A DNA stretch of 64,000 nucleotides. Origin: JAJEFO01 sp965221845 (GTDB lineage Bacteria > Pseudomonadota > Alphaproteobacteria > Rhodobacterales > Rhodobacteraceae). Both the position numbers and the translations under genes were made by a program. Positions 37,338-47,067 of this stretch are shown one piece after another. Below the pieces are notes generated by a model that was not told the DNA's origin, made no database searches, and saw only the letters and a program-made list of their open reading frames with translations. Location of the stretch: positions 992,001-1,056,000 of the forward strand of contig OZ244919.1 of assembly GCA_965221845.1 (NCBI GenBank). Direction: 5' to 3'. Position 1 is the first letter of the stretch, and the number at the start of each line of letters is the position of its first letter.

Positions 37338-37967
37338 TCACGTCCCGCCGGCTTCGGGTTCTTCGCGGCGTTCCGCGATCTCGTCGATGAGACCCCAGTC
37401 CCTGGCTTCCTCGGGGGTCATGAAGTTGTCCCGCTCCAGCGCGTCCTCGACCTTCTTCAAGGACTGCCCGGTATGCTTGACGTAGATCTTGTTGAGCTGC
37501 GTCTTGAGCCTTTCGGTCTGGCGCGCGTGGATCATGATGTCCGTCGCCTGCCCCTGGTAGCCACCGGACGGCTGGTGCACCATGATCGAGGAGTTGGGCA
37601 GCGCCATCCGCATGCCCTTCTCGCCTGCCGCGAGAAGAAGCGATCCCATTGACGCCGCCTCGCCGACCACCAGCGTCGCGATGCCGGGACGTATGTACTG
37701 CATCGTGTCGTAGATCGAGAGCCCGGCCGTCACGACCCCGCCCGGGCTGTTGATGTACATCGCGATCTCCTTGGAGGGATTCTCCGCCTCCAGGTGCAGG
37801 AGCTGGGCCACCACGAGCTGGCTCAGCCCGTCGTGAACGGGGCCGTTCACGAACACGATTCGCTCCTTCAGGAGGCGCGAGAAGATGTCGTAGGCGCGCT
37901 CTCCCCTGCTGGTCTGCTCGACCACCATCGGCACAAGGTTCATGTATGTCTCGAAAGGATCCTGCAT
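37338..37967 (-). CDS. clpP: ATP-dependent Clp protease proteolytic subunit ClpP
   Basis: Serine peptidase of the Clp machine. 209 aa. The catalytic Ser is in VGEAASMGSLLLAAG (the usual Gln before AAS is Glu here), His in NSSIMVHQPSGG and Asp in LERDNFMTPEEA. The N-terminus MQDPFETYMNLVPMVVEQ matches the usual processed form. No trigger-factor gene lies upstream, unlike many proteobacteria; instead there are 610 bp without a recognised gene. Confidence 0.97.
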   Translation of the reverse strand: MQDPFETYMNLVPMVVEQTSRGERAYDIFSRLLKERIVFVNGPVHDGLSQLVVAQLLHLEAENPSKEIAMYINSPGGVVTAGLSIYDTMQYIRPGIATLVVGEAASMGSLLLAAGEKGMRMALPNSSIMVHQPSGGYQGQATDIMIHARQTERLKTQLNKIYVKHTGQSLKKVEDALERDNFMTPEEARDWGLIDEIAERREEPEAGGT

Positions 37968-38577
37968 CCGCCCTGCCCGCCGTTGCCGGCGTTTCCCCAG
38001 CCTCGCTGCCTGGCAGCGTCTTAGTGGCCGCTTTCACGGGCTTCAAGAGCGCCGGGACCGCGGAAGGAGGATTTCCGGCAACGGTGCGGGACCGACTCAA
38101 CACGTCACGCCCTGACCGGGGTCGCTCGAAATGTCCGCCACGAAAGGCGTAAAGGCTCACAGGACGAACCGCTTGCCACTTGACCTCCCGCTCGGGGAGC
38201 GCGCTGGATCCAGCCAGGCACCGTCGTCACCAGTCCATGCCAGTCCATGCCAGTCGGCCAGGTCCCTTCCGCTGTTCCCGGAACGATGCTCCAGCGCCGC
38301 GAGGACGATCCTGCCGGGCGCGCGGCGCGGGAGCAGCGGTTCGTGGAGGCCTGCCTCCGCCGATTCGCAGGTGGCCTCGGCCGGACGGAATGCAGGAAGT
38401 TCCGGGAAAGGGGTGTCCAAGCCGGAAGCGGCGTCGCGGATGGCGGATGACGCACGCCCTGTCTGCGAACGGATGAGGATTGAGGCTGGAAATCACTGCT
38501 CGCGTCGGCCCAGCGCCTGGACATGGCAGCGCCGATCCTTACCATGCTCTCAGCAGAGAAGATCAATCTGGACGAGT
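37968..38577. other. Non-coding or decayed stretch between clpP and the helicase gene
   Basis: It should hold the clpP promoter. A short direct repeat (CCAGTCCATG in tandem, near 38229-38250) is visible. A plus-strand frame at 38247-38450 (EQRFVEACLRRFAGGLGRT) has a faint resemblance to a phage terminase small-subunit helix but is too short to assign. The helicase frame stays open through this whole region without protein-like content. Confidence 0.4.
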
Positions 38578-41424
38578 GTGACTGACCCGCGCCTCATCTG
38601 CCCGATCTGCATGCACTGTGAGGACGGATTGATCCCCGCCCCTCGGCATGTGCCGTCGTGGGATGACCTGACCGGTCCGGAACAGATGGCGATATTGGCC
38701 GAGGTCGGCGCCGCACTTGGTCGCGGGACAGCTGGTTTCGTTGCCTCATCAGATCACGACCATTTCCACCTGCGAGAAGCGCGTGGCGCACGTCTGACAA
38801 CTGGTGGCCGCGATCCGCTCTTGCCTCTTCTCGCAGAACGGCTGGACACGGCGCACTCTGTCGACCTTGCAATTGCCTTTGCCATGGACAGCGGCGTGAC
38901 CTTGCTTGATCCTTGGTTCCGCGAGTTGCTGGCGCGCGGTGGACGGCTCAGGATCGTGGTGGGCGATTATCTCGACACGACCGATCCAACCGCTTTGGCG
39001 CGTCTTCTGGACCTGGAGGGCGCGGAGCTCTTCGTGTTCGAGACAGGTGGCTTCAGTTTTCATCCCAAGGCGTGGCTGTTTCGCGCCGCCGATGCGCGGG
39101 GGACGGCGATTGTCGGCAGCTCGAACCTGTCGCAATCGGCGCTGACTAATGGCGTGGAATGGAACCTGCATTCCGAGGATGCGGCCGACAGCGTCGGTGC
39201 GGCCTTCGAGGAGCTGCTAGCACGCCCCGAGGTGACGCCGTTGACGGCCGCCTGGATCGACGCCTATGCGAAACGCCGCAGGGCGAGGCCAATGCCCGAG
39301 TTCACCGCCCGCGTTGTCGCCGAGGAAGGTCCACCCCCGGAGCCGCACACGATCCAGAAGGAGGCGCTGGCAGCGCTCGAGAAAAGTCGGTCCAACGGCC
39401 ACCGCGCCGGGCTTGTCGTGCTGGCCACCGGGCTTGGGAAAACCTGGCTGGCCGCCTTTGACACGATCCGTGCCAAGGCGGCTCGGGTTCTCTTCGTCGC
39501 CCATCGCGACGAAATCCTGAACCAGGCCATGGTGGCCTTTCGCAAGGTCCGTCCCGAAGCCAGGCTGGGCCGTTACACGGGCACCAAGAAGGAGGCGGAC
39601 GCGGAAATCCTCTTTGCCTCAGTGCAAACGCTCGGCCGTATCGGTCACTTGCGCCAGTTCGAACGGGACCATTTCGACTACATCATGGTCGATGAATTCC
39701 ATCACGCCGCCGCCCGCACTTACCAAGAGCTCATCGAGCATTTCACACCCGGCTTCCTGCTGGGCCTGACCGCGACACCCGACCGGACGGATGGCGCCGA
39801 CCTCCTCGGCCTTTGCGGCGAAAACCTCGTCTACGAATGCGGCCTTTTTCGCGGGATCGACACGAGGCACCTGTCGCCTTTCCACTATTTCGGCGTGCCG
39901 GATCACGTGGACTACGCACAGATTCCCTGGCGCTCCGGTCAGTTCGATCCCACCGCGCTGGACGCAGCGCTTGCCACAGAGGCCCGGGTGCTAAACGCGC
40001 TGGATCAGTACCGCAAACGTGCAAGCGGTCCCGCGATCGGCTTTTGCTGCTCCCTGCGCCACGCCGACTACATGGCTAACCACTTCCGCGCCGCCGGTTT
40101 GAAAGCAGTCGCCGTGCATTCCGGCCAAAGCTCCGCACCGCGGGCGAGTTCCCTGGCGGCGCTCGGTCGCGGCGAGATCGACATCCTCTTCGCGGTCGAC
40201 ATGTTCAACGAAGGCGTGGACATACCCGAGATCGGCACCGTCCTGATGCTGCGCCCAACCGAAAGCGCTGTTGTCTGGCTTCAGCAACTCGGCCGTGGCC
40301 TGCGCCGCGTTGAAGGCAAGGTGCTGCAGGTCATTGATTATATAGGCAACCACCGCAGCTTCGTGACCAAGATCGCGACCCTGCTGCAGGCAGGCGCTGG
40401 GGATCGCTCAATCTCGGCCAAGCTGGACGCGCTGCAGGCCGGTGAATTCCAGATGCCCCAAGGCTGCGAGATTACCTATGAGCTCGAGGTCATCGATATC
40501 CTGCGCAATCTCCTGCGCCCGAAGGAAGGCGCGGTCGAGCTGGAGGCATTCTATATCGACTACCGGGACCGGAACGGCATTCGTCCCGCCGCTGTCGAAG
40601 TCTTCCGCAACGGCTTCGATCCCCGCGCATCGGGCTATGGCGGCTGGTTCGACTTCGTTCGGGATATGAGTGACCCGATTGCTGAACGCCCCTTCGCCAC
40701 TCACGGTCATCTCCTGCATGAGTTGGAACGTTCCAAACGTTTGTCTCCCGCCGTCTTGACCGGCTTGCACGACGTAGCAGCCGGGCGGCAACCGCGCGAA
40801 GGCGCGTCAGAGCTGGCGTTCAACACGCACCTGGCCGTAGGAAGCGACGGCTTTCGGCTGGCCCGGCCAGACGCTTCAGGTGAGTTGGAACCGCTTGTGC
40901 GCGAGCTGGTCGATTGGCGCTTGGCCGAGACACCCATGGCAGCGGCCGTCGAAGCATCCCCAACCTTTGTCGGCAAACCGGAGAAGCTGAAGCTCTGGCA
41001 GCGTTACTACGTGCCGGATATCGCCGAGTTCTTTGGTGAGGAGTACAAGCAGAATGTGTGGCGAACTGGGATGAAGGCGCTGGCAGAAAGGAAGATCATG
41101 ATCCTTCTGGCCAATGTCTCGACTCCGGACCTGACATACAAGAATGCGTTTCTCAGCCCGTCATCGCTGAAATGGTTCAGTCAAAACCAGACGACGCAGG
41201 GCGGCAAGCACGGCCGGATCATCAGCGGTCAGGAAAGCCACGAGGTGCACCTGTTCATCCGCCGCGGGAAGAAGGTGAACGGCAAGGTAAATCCGTTCAT
41301 CTATTGCGGGCAGCCCGGGTTCGCTGGATGGGAGGGCGAGAAACCAATTGAAGTGCAATGGGATTTGGCTTCACCGGTGCCGCACGAGCTTTGGGCAGAG
41401 CTCGGAATTCCAAATCAAGAGTAA
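38578..41424 (+). CDS. HIT-like/PLD/SF2-helicase/DUF3427 protein
   Basis: 948 aa from the GTG at 38578 (MTDPRLICPICMHCEDG). Domain order: residues 1-70, a shortened HIT-like segment with PAPRHVPSWDDLT and the triad HDHFH at about 59-63; about 80-230, a phospholipase-D-type domain (FHPKAWLF, IVGSSNLSQSAL, one HxK site); about 265-600, an SF2 helicase with ATGLGKTWLAAF (Walker A near 284), VDEFHHA, LTATPDRTDG and QQLGRGLRR (motif VI); about 640-948, a DUF3427-type C-terminus (SSLKWFSQNQTTQGGK, EVHLFIRRGKK). Such PLD-helicase-DUF3427 proteins occur in defence islands and are thought to act on nucleic acids. The exact target is unknown. Base composition is lower in GC than the neighbours, suggesting transfer. 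Confidence 0.88.
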   Translation: MTDPRLICPICMHCEDGLIPAPRHVPSWDDLTGPEQMAILAEVGAALGRGTAGFVASSDHDHFHLREARGARLTTGGRDPLLPLLAERLDTAHSVDLAIAFAMDSGVTLLDPWFRELLARGGRLRIVVGDYLDTTDPTALARLLDLEGAELFVFETGGFSFHPKAWLFRAADARGTAIVGSSNLSQSALTNGVEWNLHSEDAADSVGAAFEELLARPEVTPLTAAWIDAYAKRRRARPMPEFTARVVAEEGPPPEPHTIQKEALAALEKSRSNGHRAGLVVLATGLGKTWLAAFDTIRAKAARVLFVAHRDEILNQAMVAFRKVRPEARLGRYTGTKKEADAEILFASVQTLGRIGHLRQFERDHFDYIMVDEFHHAAARTYQELIEHFTPGFLLGLTATPDRTDGADLLGLCGENLVYECGLFRGIDTRHLSPFHYFGVPDHVDYAQIPWRSGQFDPTALDAALATEARVLNALDQYRKRASGPAIGFCCSLRHADYMANHFRAAGLKAVAVHSGQSSAPRASSLAALGRGEIDILFAVDMFNEGVDIPEIGTVLMLRPTESAVVWLQQLGRGLRRVEGKVLQVIDYIGNHRSFVTKIATLLQAGAGDRSISAKLDALQAGEFQMPQGCEITYELEVIDILRNLLRPKEGAVELEAFYIDYRDRNGIRPAAVEVFRNGFDPRASGYGGWFDFVRDMSDPIAERPFATHGHLLHELERSKRLSPAVLTGLHDVAAGRQPREGASELAFNTHLAVGSDGFRLARPDASGELEPLVRELVDWRLAETPMAAAVEASPTFVGKPEKLKLWQRYYVPDIAEFFGEEYKQNVWRTGMKALAERKIMILLANVSTPDLTYKNAFLSPSSLKWFSQNQTTQGGKHGRIISGQESHEVHLFIRRGKKVNGKVNPFIYCGQPGFAGWEGEKPIEVQWDLASPVPHELWAELGIPNQE

Positions 41425-41524
41425 CTGTTCAGGTTCTCTCCAGGCCGGCATCCGGCAGGCGGCGCATCCATCGTGATCCTGCCTGGCAATCGGCGCTGCA
41501 TGTCCCACAGGCCTGCCGGCCAGG

Positions 41525-41880
41525 ATGGCTGAAGCCGCGGTGAAGAGCGGAAGACGTGACACGCATGCCTGCGGACCCGGGAGCCTGCGACGGTTCCGGG
41601 CGTCCGGAGAACGGGGGACGTCCGGCCTGACGGCGGAGCTCGCGTGGCGTGACTTCCTGATCGCCGGGCTCCGCGCGGAGAACGCGGCCCAGGCCGCGCG
41701 CATCGCGGAGCTGGAGCGCCGGCTCGGCCCTGGCAGATCCAGCAGCGGCAGGCCGCCGCCGGGCGACGGGCTGGCGAAGCCGACGGCGGAGGAGACGGAG
41801 GAGCGCCGGCGGTCCCGCCGGCAGGAGAGCGGCCGGCGGCCGGGCGGGCAGAGGGGCCATGCGGGCAGCACGAAACCCTC
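41525..41880 (+). pseudogene. IS66-family transposase N-terminal fragment
   Basis: The segment LRAENAAQAARIAELERRLG (coiled coil), SSSGRPPPGDGLAKPTAEE and RRPGGQRGHAG is the classic IS66 TnpC N-terminus (leucine-zipper, SSNSSKPPSSDG, GGQKGHxG). It stops after GSTKPSLL; the catalytic domain is absent. The 300 bp up to the next gene at 42207 show nothing recognisable. Confidence 0.75.
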
Positions 41881-42206
41881 ACTGCTCCGGATCCCGAAAG
41901 GCACGTCCGGTACCTGGACGCAAACCGGAACCGCATCCATTGGGAAATTGATCGCCCAACGCTCGGCAGCCTTCGCAACAGTCCGGGTCACGACCTGACG
42001 GAAGCCGAGCGCATCGACTGCCGTCGGGCATTCGCCACCGCGCTGCGTGCCGCTCAAGCATCCTGCTCCTGAAAGGAATGGCGGCAAGCAGGAAAGGCAG
42101 GCTCGGAAAGCCGGTGACGCGATGCGCCGACGATGCAGCCCGATTCGCCTCACCGCACGCGCCGTTCCGGCTTGCCTTCGCGTCTGGCAGGCGTCAACCT
42201 GCCCTC

Positions 42207-43613
42207 ATGGCACAGGCTACCGTCCCGCCCCGAAACGATTCCGGAATCGAGACCGCCATCGGCGTGCTGAAGCAGCGGTTCGGCGAGAGCCTCCAGACCG
42301 GGCGCGCGATCCGGGAGCAGCACGGCCACACGACAACATGGATCGGCAACCAGCCGCCTGACGCGGTGGTCTTCGCAAGGTCAACGGAACAGGTGGCCGA
42401 CGTCGTGCGGGTGGCGGCCGCGCACAGGGCGCCCGTGATCGCCTACGGCACGGGCACGTCGCTTGAAGGCCACGTGAACGCTCCCGCAGGCGGGATATCC
42501 GTTGACGTGAGCAGGATGGACAGCGTGCTCGCGGTCCATGCAGAGGATCTCGACGCCGTCATCCAGCCGGGGGTCACGCGCAAGGCCCTGAACGAGGAGT
42601 TGCGCGACACCGGGCTCTTCTTTCCCGTTGACCCCGGCGCGGACGCGTCCCTGGGCGGCATGGCTGCGACCCGGGCGTCGGGCACGAATGCAGTGCGTTA
42701 CGGGACGATGCGGGAAAACGTGCTGAGCCTCGAGGCGGTGCTGCCGTCGGGGGAGATCATCCGGACCGGCCGGCGCGCGAAGAAGTCCAGCGCAGGCTAC
42801 GACCTGACAAGGCTCCTGATCGGGTCGGAAGGCACGCTCGGCATCATAACCGAGCTCACCCTGAAGCTGCACGGAATCCCCGAGGCCATGTCGACGGCGC
42901 GCTGCACGTTTCCCGCCGTCAACGCCGCCTGCCAGGCGGTCATCGCCACCGTCCAGACCGGCGTTCCGGTCGCGCGCATCGAGCTTCTGGACGCGGACTG
43001 CGTGGAGGCCATCAACGCCTACTCCCGGCTCGACCTCCCGGTGAGCCCGCTCCTGCTGCTCGAGTTCCACGGCGCCCGGCCGGAAGTGGCCGAACAGGCC
43101 AGGACCTTCGGGGAGATCGCGGACGAGTTCGGGGGCACGGGCTTTGAATGGACTTCGAGTCCCGAGGAACGCAACCGTCTCTGGCAGGCGCGCCATGACG
43201 GATACTGGGCGCTTCTTGCATCGCGGCCCGGCAAGGACACGATCGCGACGGACGTCTGCGTGCCGATCTCCAACCTCGCCGAAGCCGTCGGGCGGTCGCA
43301 GGCAGAGGCCCGCAGGCTGGGAATCCACGCGCCGATCCTCGGCCATGCCGGAGACGGCAACTTCCACAACACGGTGTTCTTCGACAGGGACAGCGCCGAG
43401 GAGCGCGCGAAATGCAGGCGCTTCGTCTCCTGGCTGGCCACGCTCGCGATCGAGCTCGACGGCACGGTCACCGGCGAGCACGGCATAGGCCAGGGAAAGA
43501 TCGCGGCGCTCTCAAGCGAACTGGGGGCCGCCACCGGGATCATGGCCGCGATCAAGGCGACCCTTGATCCCGGCAACATCATGAACCCCGGCAAGATCAT
43601 CCTTCCGGGCTGA
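42207..43613 (+). CDS. FAD-binding oxidase, D-lactate dehydrogenase (cytochrome) type
   Basis: 468 aa of the GlcD/DLD family: oxidises a 2-hydroxyacid, passing electrons to a cytochrome or quinone. FAD-binding PCMH domain (about 40-220): PVIAYGTGTSLEGHVNAPAG, GADASLGGMAATRASGTNAV, GYDLTRLLIGSEGTLGI. C-terminal FAD-oxidase domain: HAPILGHAGDGNFHNTVFFD and GEHGIGQGKIAAL (catalytic His region), ending NPGKIILPG. The start ATG is chosen because the family N-terminus lies there. The substrate (D-lactate, glycolate or other) cannot be told from the sequence. Confidence 0.93.
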   Translation: MAQATVPPRNDSGIETAIGVLKQRFGESLQTGRAIREQHGHTTTWIGNQPPDAVVFARSTEQVADVVRVAAAHRAPVIAYGTGTSLEGHVNAPAGGISVDVSRMDSVLAVHAEDLDAVIQPGVTRKALNEELRDTGLFFPVDPGADASLGGMAATRASGTNAVRYGTMRENVLSLEAVLPSGEIIRTGRRAKKSSAGYDLTRLLIGSEGTLGIITELTLKLHGIPEAMSTARCTFPAVNAACQAVIATVQTGVPVARIELLDADCVEAINAYSRLDLPVSPLLLLEFHGARPEVAEQARTFGEIADEFGGTGFEWTSSPEERNRLWQARHDGYWALLASRPGKDTIATDVCVPISNLAEAVGRSQAEARRLGIHAPILGHAGDGNFHNTVFFDRDSAEERAKCRRFVSWLATLAIELDGTVTGEHGIGQGKIAALSSELGAATGIMAAIKATLDPGNIMNPGKIILPG

Positions 43614-43800
43614 CCGGCCCGCCGCGCTCCCGGACCGGATGCCGTGATCGGCCCCGCGGTCTCACGGACCGCGGCGACGCGCGCGGGCCATGTGCGGACC
43701 GGCCTTCTCGCGCCGTCGGCCGCCCCCGCGGCGTCTGGCCACCCGTCGGGCCGGAGGGCGGCACTGCGCGCCAGCCTTGCCGTTCCCGAGCGGCTCGGGA

Positions 43801-44544
43801 TCACGCGCCCTCGCGAAGCCGGACGGCTGCATCTCCGGCCCGCATGCAGTCATCGACCCGGTCCATGCGCAGATAGGCCAGCCCCAGGCCGCCGCTCTGC
43901 GAGTGCAGCACGCCCGCCGCCTGGCCCTTGCCGTTCAGGATCCTGGTTCCGGCCGGCGCGCGCCCGGTGACCCGGACCCGTTTCAGCCCCTTCCGAAGCC
44001 GCGCCTTGTGCTTCATCCGCGCGGTGACCTCCTGGCCCACGTAGCAGCCCTTCTTGAAGTCGACGCCGTTCAGCCGCTCGAAGCAGGCTTCGAGTGGATA
44101 GGTGTCGTTCGGGAGCAGCTCCATGCCGCTTTCCGGCACGCCCGCGGCGATGCGCAGCGCCTCCCAGTCCGCCGTCTCTGCCTCCCGGCCGTCATAGGCC
44201 CGCCAGCCCAGCCCGGGATCCCGCGGGTCAGGGAAGGCGCCGGCCGGCGGGTCGCCGAGGCCCCGCGCGACGGCGATCTCCGTCTCCTCGATCGTCACGT
44301 CCGCCCGGAGCCTGTACATCCGGAGACGCCGGACCAGGTCCCGGGCAAGCGCGCCCGCCACGTCCAGCAGGATCGCATCGCCGTCGTCGACAAGGAAGAA
44401 ATCCGCCAGATACTTGCCCTGCGGCGTGAGAAGCGCCGCCCAGACGAGCCCGTCCTTCAGGCGGGTCACGTCGTTGGTGACGAGGTTCTGCAGGAAGTCT
44501 TCCCGGTCGGCTCCGGCGATCCGGAGGACCTTGCGTCCGCTCAT
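43801..44544 (-). CDS. ygfZ: YgfZ/GcvT-domain folate-binding protein
   Basis: Folate-dependent protein that helps maintain Fe-S enzymes such as MiaB. 247 aa from MSGRKVLRIAGADREDFLQN, preceded by GGAGG. The family signature is FKKGCYVGQEVTARMKHKAR (the conserved Cys in K-G-C-Y-x-G-Q-E). Other blocks are LLTPQGKYLADFFL and LLPNDTYPLEACF. It diverges from the glycosyltransferase gene with 57 bp between starts, so the two share a promoter region. Confidence 0.92.
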   Translation of the reverse strand: MSGRKVLRIAGADREDFLQNLVTNDVTRLKDGLVWAALLTPQGKYLADFFLVDDGDAILLDVAGALARDLVRRLRMYRLRADVTIEETEIAVARGLGDPPAGAFPDPRDPGLGWRAYDGREAETADWEALRIAAGVPESGMELLPNDTYPLEACFERLNGVDFKKGCYVGQEVTARMKHKARLRKGLKRVRVTGRAPAGTRILNGKGQAAGVLHSQSGGLGLAYLRMDRVDDCMRAGDAAVRLREGA

Positions 44545-44601
44545 GCTGGCCTCCTGACGGCTTCCCGGCCAGTATAGGGCCTTCCCTGCCGGATTGCAGC
44601 C

Positions 44602-45300
44602 ATGTCCGCACCCATTTCCGTCGTCATCCCGTCGCTCGACGCGGCCCATGCACTGCCGGCCACGACCGAGGCGCTGCTCGGCGGATTGACGGACGGGCTG
44701 GTCGCCGAGCTTGTCCTTTCGGATGGCGGTTCGACGGACGGCATCGCGGACGTTGCGGCAGAGCTTGGCGCGATCCTGGTCACGGGTCCTAGGGGACGCG
44801 GCGGACAGATTGCGCGAGGGGTTGCGGCCGCACGGGCTCCGTGGACGCTGATACTTCATGCAGACACGCATCTCTCGCACGACTGGGCGCAGGCCGCGCG
44901 CGGTCACATGAAGCGGCATCCCGACAAGGCAGGCTGGTTCCGGCTCGGGTTTCGAGCGAGAGGCCTTGCGCCACGGCTGGTCGCGGCAGGCGCAAACCTT
45001 CGCGCACGCCTTCTTGGGCTGCCCTACGGCGACCAGGGCCTGCTGGTCTCGCGCGCGACGCTGGAGGACATCGGGGGAGTTCCCGAGATCCCGCTGATGG
45101 AGGACGTCGCCCTCGCCCGCCGCCTCAAGGGCCGCCTGCGCCCGCTGGACGCGATCGCGCTGACGTCAGCCGAGCGTTACGAGGCCGAGGGCTGGGCGCG
45201 GCGAAGCGCCGGCAATCTCGGCACGCTTGCACGCTATCTCGCCGGTGCGCCGCCCGAGCGGCTGGCTGCAAGTTACGAACGGCGGGGCGAGCGGCGGTGA
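44602..45300 (+). CDS. TIGR04283-type family 2 glycosyltransferase
   Basis: 232 aa GT-A glycosyltransferase. N-terminal SVVIPSLDAAHALPATTEAL, VLSDGGSTDGIADVA (nucleotide binding) and LILHADTHLSHDW (DxD-like). Acceptor-site residues are in PYGDQGLLVSRATLEDIGG and IPLMEDVALARRLK. This family is often annotated as arsenosugar biosynthesis glycosyltransferase because of its occurrence beside arsS in some genomes; no arsenic gene is present here, so the substrate is open. It converges with glmM at 8 bp. Confidence 0.9.
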   Translation: MSAPISVVIPSLDAAHALPATTEALLGGLTDGLVAELVLSDGGSTDGIADVAAELGAILVTGPRGRGGQIARGVAAARAPWTLILHADTHLSHDWAQAARGHMKRHPDKAGWFRLGFRARGLAPRLVAAGANLRARLLGLPYGDQGLLVSRATLEDIGGVPEIPLMEDVALARRLKGRLRPLDAIALTSAERYEAEGWARRSAGNLGTLARYLAGAPPERLAASYERRGERR

Positions 45301-45307
45301 GGCCGGA

Positions 45308-46651
45308 TCAGGCCGCGGCCTCGACATCGGCCACGATCCCGTCCACGACCTCCCTGAGGAGCGCCTCGTCCTCGCATTCGGCCATCACGCGAACGAGCGG
45401 CTCCGTCCCCGAGCGGCGGATCAGGAGGCGGCCGGTTCCCGCCAGCCGTCTCTCGGCTTCCTTTACCGCGCCCTTCACGGCCGCCGATTCGAGAGGCTGC
45501 GCGCCTTCCGAGCACCGTACGTTCCTGAGAAGCTGGGGCACGGCCTCGAACATGCTGCGAATCTCGCTTGCCGGGCGGGCGGCGCGCTGCATCTCGGCCA
45601 GGAAATGGATTCCCGCGAGCAGGCCGTCGCCCGTCGTCGCGTAGTCCGTCATGACGATGTGGCCGGATTGCTCGCCGCCCAGGTTGTACCCGCCGGCGCG
45701 CATCGCCTCGACAACGTAGCGGTCGCCGACCGAGGTGCGCCGAAGCGAGATGCGCCGGGCGTTCAGGAACCGCTCCAGGCCGAGGTTCGACATCACCGTC
45801 GTCACCAGGGTGCTGCCCCGAAGCCGGCCTTCGGCGGCCCAGCGCGCGGCGAGCAGCGCCATGATCTGGTCGCCGTCGGCCGCCTCGCCCGCCTCGTCGA
45901 TGATCATGACCCGGTCCGCGTCGCCGTCCAGGCAGATCGCGACATCGGCGCCGCTGGCCGATACGGCCCTGACGGCCGCGCCGGTGCATGTCGTGCCGCA
46001 GTTCTCGTTGATGTTCCGCCCGTCGGGCGACGTGCCGACCTCCGCTATTTCAGCGCCCAACCTGCCGAGAAGCTCCGGCGCCGCGCGATAGGCGGCCCCG
46101 TTCGCGCAATCGATCACGACCTTCATGCCCGAAAGGTCCGGGTTGCCGGGAAACGCGGACCGCAGTCTCTCGACATAGCTGGAAAGCCCGCCTTCGACCC
46201 GCTGGGCGCGACCGATGTCGACCGGACTGGCCAGCCGGATGTCGCCAGCCATGATCGCCTCGATCGCGGCCTCGGCCCTGTCGGAGAGCTTGAAGCCGTC
46301 GGGGCCGAAGAACTTGACGCCGTTGTCCTCATGAGGGTTGTGGCTGGCCGAGATCATCACGCCGACGTCGGCGCCCAGGGACCGCACCAGCATGCCGACG
46401 GCGGGCGTCGGCACCGGGCCAAGCAGCTGCACGTTCATGCCCGTGGACGTGAAGCCGGCCGTCAATGCATTCTCGAACACGTAGCCGGAGAGCCTCGTGT
46501 CCTTGCCGATGACGGCGTGGTGCGCCCTGGAGCCGTCCCGGAGAAAGTGGAGCCCTGCCGCCGCACCGAGACGCAGGACTGTGTCCGCCGTCATGGGATG
46601 CGTGTTGGCGCGCCCCCGGACGCCGTCAGTTCCGAATAGCTTGCGTTTCAT
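45308..46651 (-). CDS. glmM: Phosphoglucosamine mutase
   Basis: Interconverts glucosamine-6-P and glucosamine-1-P for peptidoglycan and lipid A precursors. 447 aa, family length. N-terminal KLFGTDGVRGRANTHPMTAD, active phosphoserine loop GVMISASHNPHEDNGVKFFG, metal-binding ICLDGDADRVMIIDEAG, sugar-binding GEQSGHIVMTDYATTGDGLL and the phosphate-binding RRSGTEPLVRVMAE. In alphaproteobacteria it usually follows folP/ftsH; here its upstream side ends in IS-disrupted DNA. Confidence 0.97.
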   Translation of the reverse strand: MKRKLFGTDGVRGRANTHPMTADTVLRLGAAAGLHFLRDGSRAHHAVIGKDTRLSGYVFENALTAGFTSTGMNVQLLGPVPTPAVGMLVRSLGADVGVMISASHNPHEDNGVKFFGPDGFKLSDRAEAAIEAIMAGDIRLASPVDIGRAQRVEGGLSSYVERLRSAFPGNPDLSGMKVVIDCANGAAYRAAPELLGRLGAEIAEVGTSPDGRNINENCGTTCTGAAVRAVSASGADVAICLDGDADRVMIIDEAGEAADGDQIMALLAARWAAEGRLRGSTLVTTVMSNLGLERFLNARRISLRRTSVGDRYVVEAMRAGGYNLGGEQSGHIVMTDYATTGDGLLAGIHFLAEMQRAARPASEIRSMFEAVPQLLRNVRCSEGAQPLESAAVKGAVKEAERRLAGTGRLLIRRSGTEPLVRVMAECEDEALLREVVDGIVADVEAAA

Positions 46652-47067
46652 CTGTCCGACCGGACGCGCCGCCCTACGCGATCATGCAGTGCCTGCCTTG
46701 CACTCCGGAGCCGCCTTTGCAAGCGCAACCCTCCGACCCGGATAACGGAACATGTTGATCTCGCGGCTCGGGCGGATGCTGTGCTGGAAGATGCAGCTTC
46801 CGCAACGCTGAGCCGTGATGCGCCGGGACTTCCCGCCGGATGAAGGATCGAACCGCATGAACGTCGACGCCGAGGGCATCATCTTCGGCGAGGGCCGCAT
46901 GCCGGCACCCGTCCGGAAACAGGCCCCCGACACGCAGGCGATCCGCGAATGGCCCGGCCGGCTCCTGAAGACCCTTCGCGCATCGGGCCCCATGCCTCGT
47001 GCAGAAAAGGACCTGCGCATGTGGCGGACGGTCCTGCCGAACATGCCGAAGTGGCTTCCGGACGACG

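Noticed and set aside
38228..38255. Short tandem repeat as a CRISPR or iteron candidate
   Set aside because: Only two and a half 10-bp units without spacers; no cas or rep gene. No CRISPR array was seen anywhere in the window.
46682..46858. Small minus-strand frame with CGSCIFQHSI and a later Cys
   Set aside because: It looks protein-like but is only 58 codons, overlaps the start of the plus-strand gene interrupted by IS110 and has no recognisable family.
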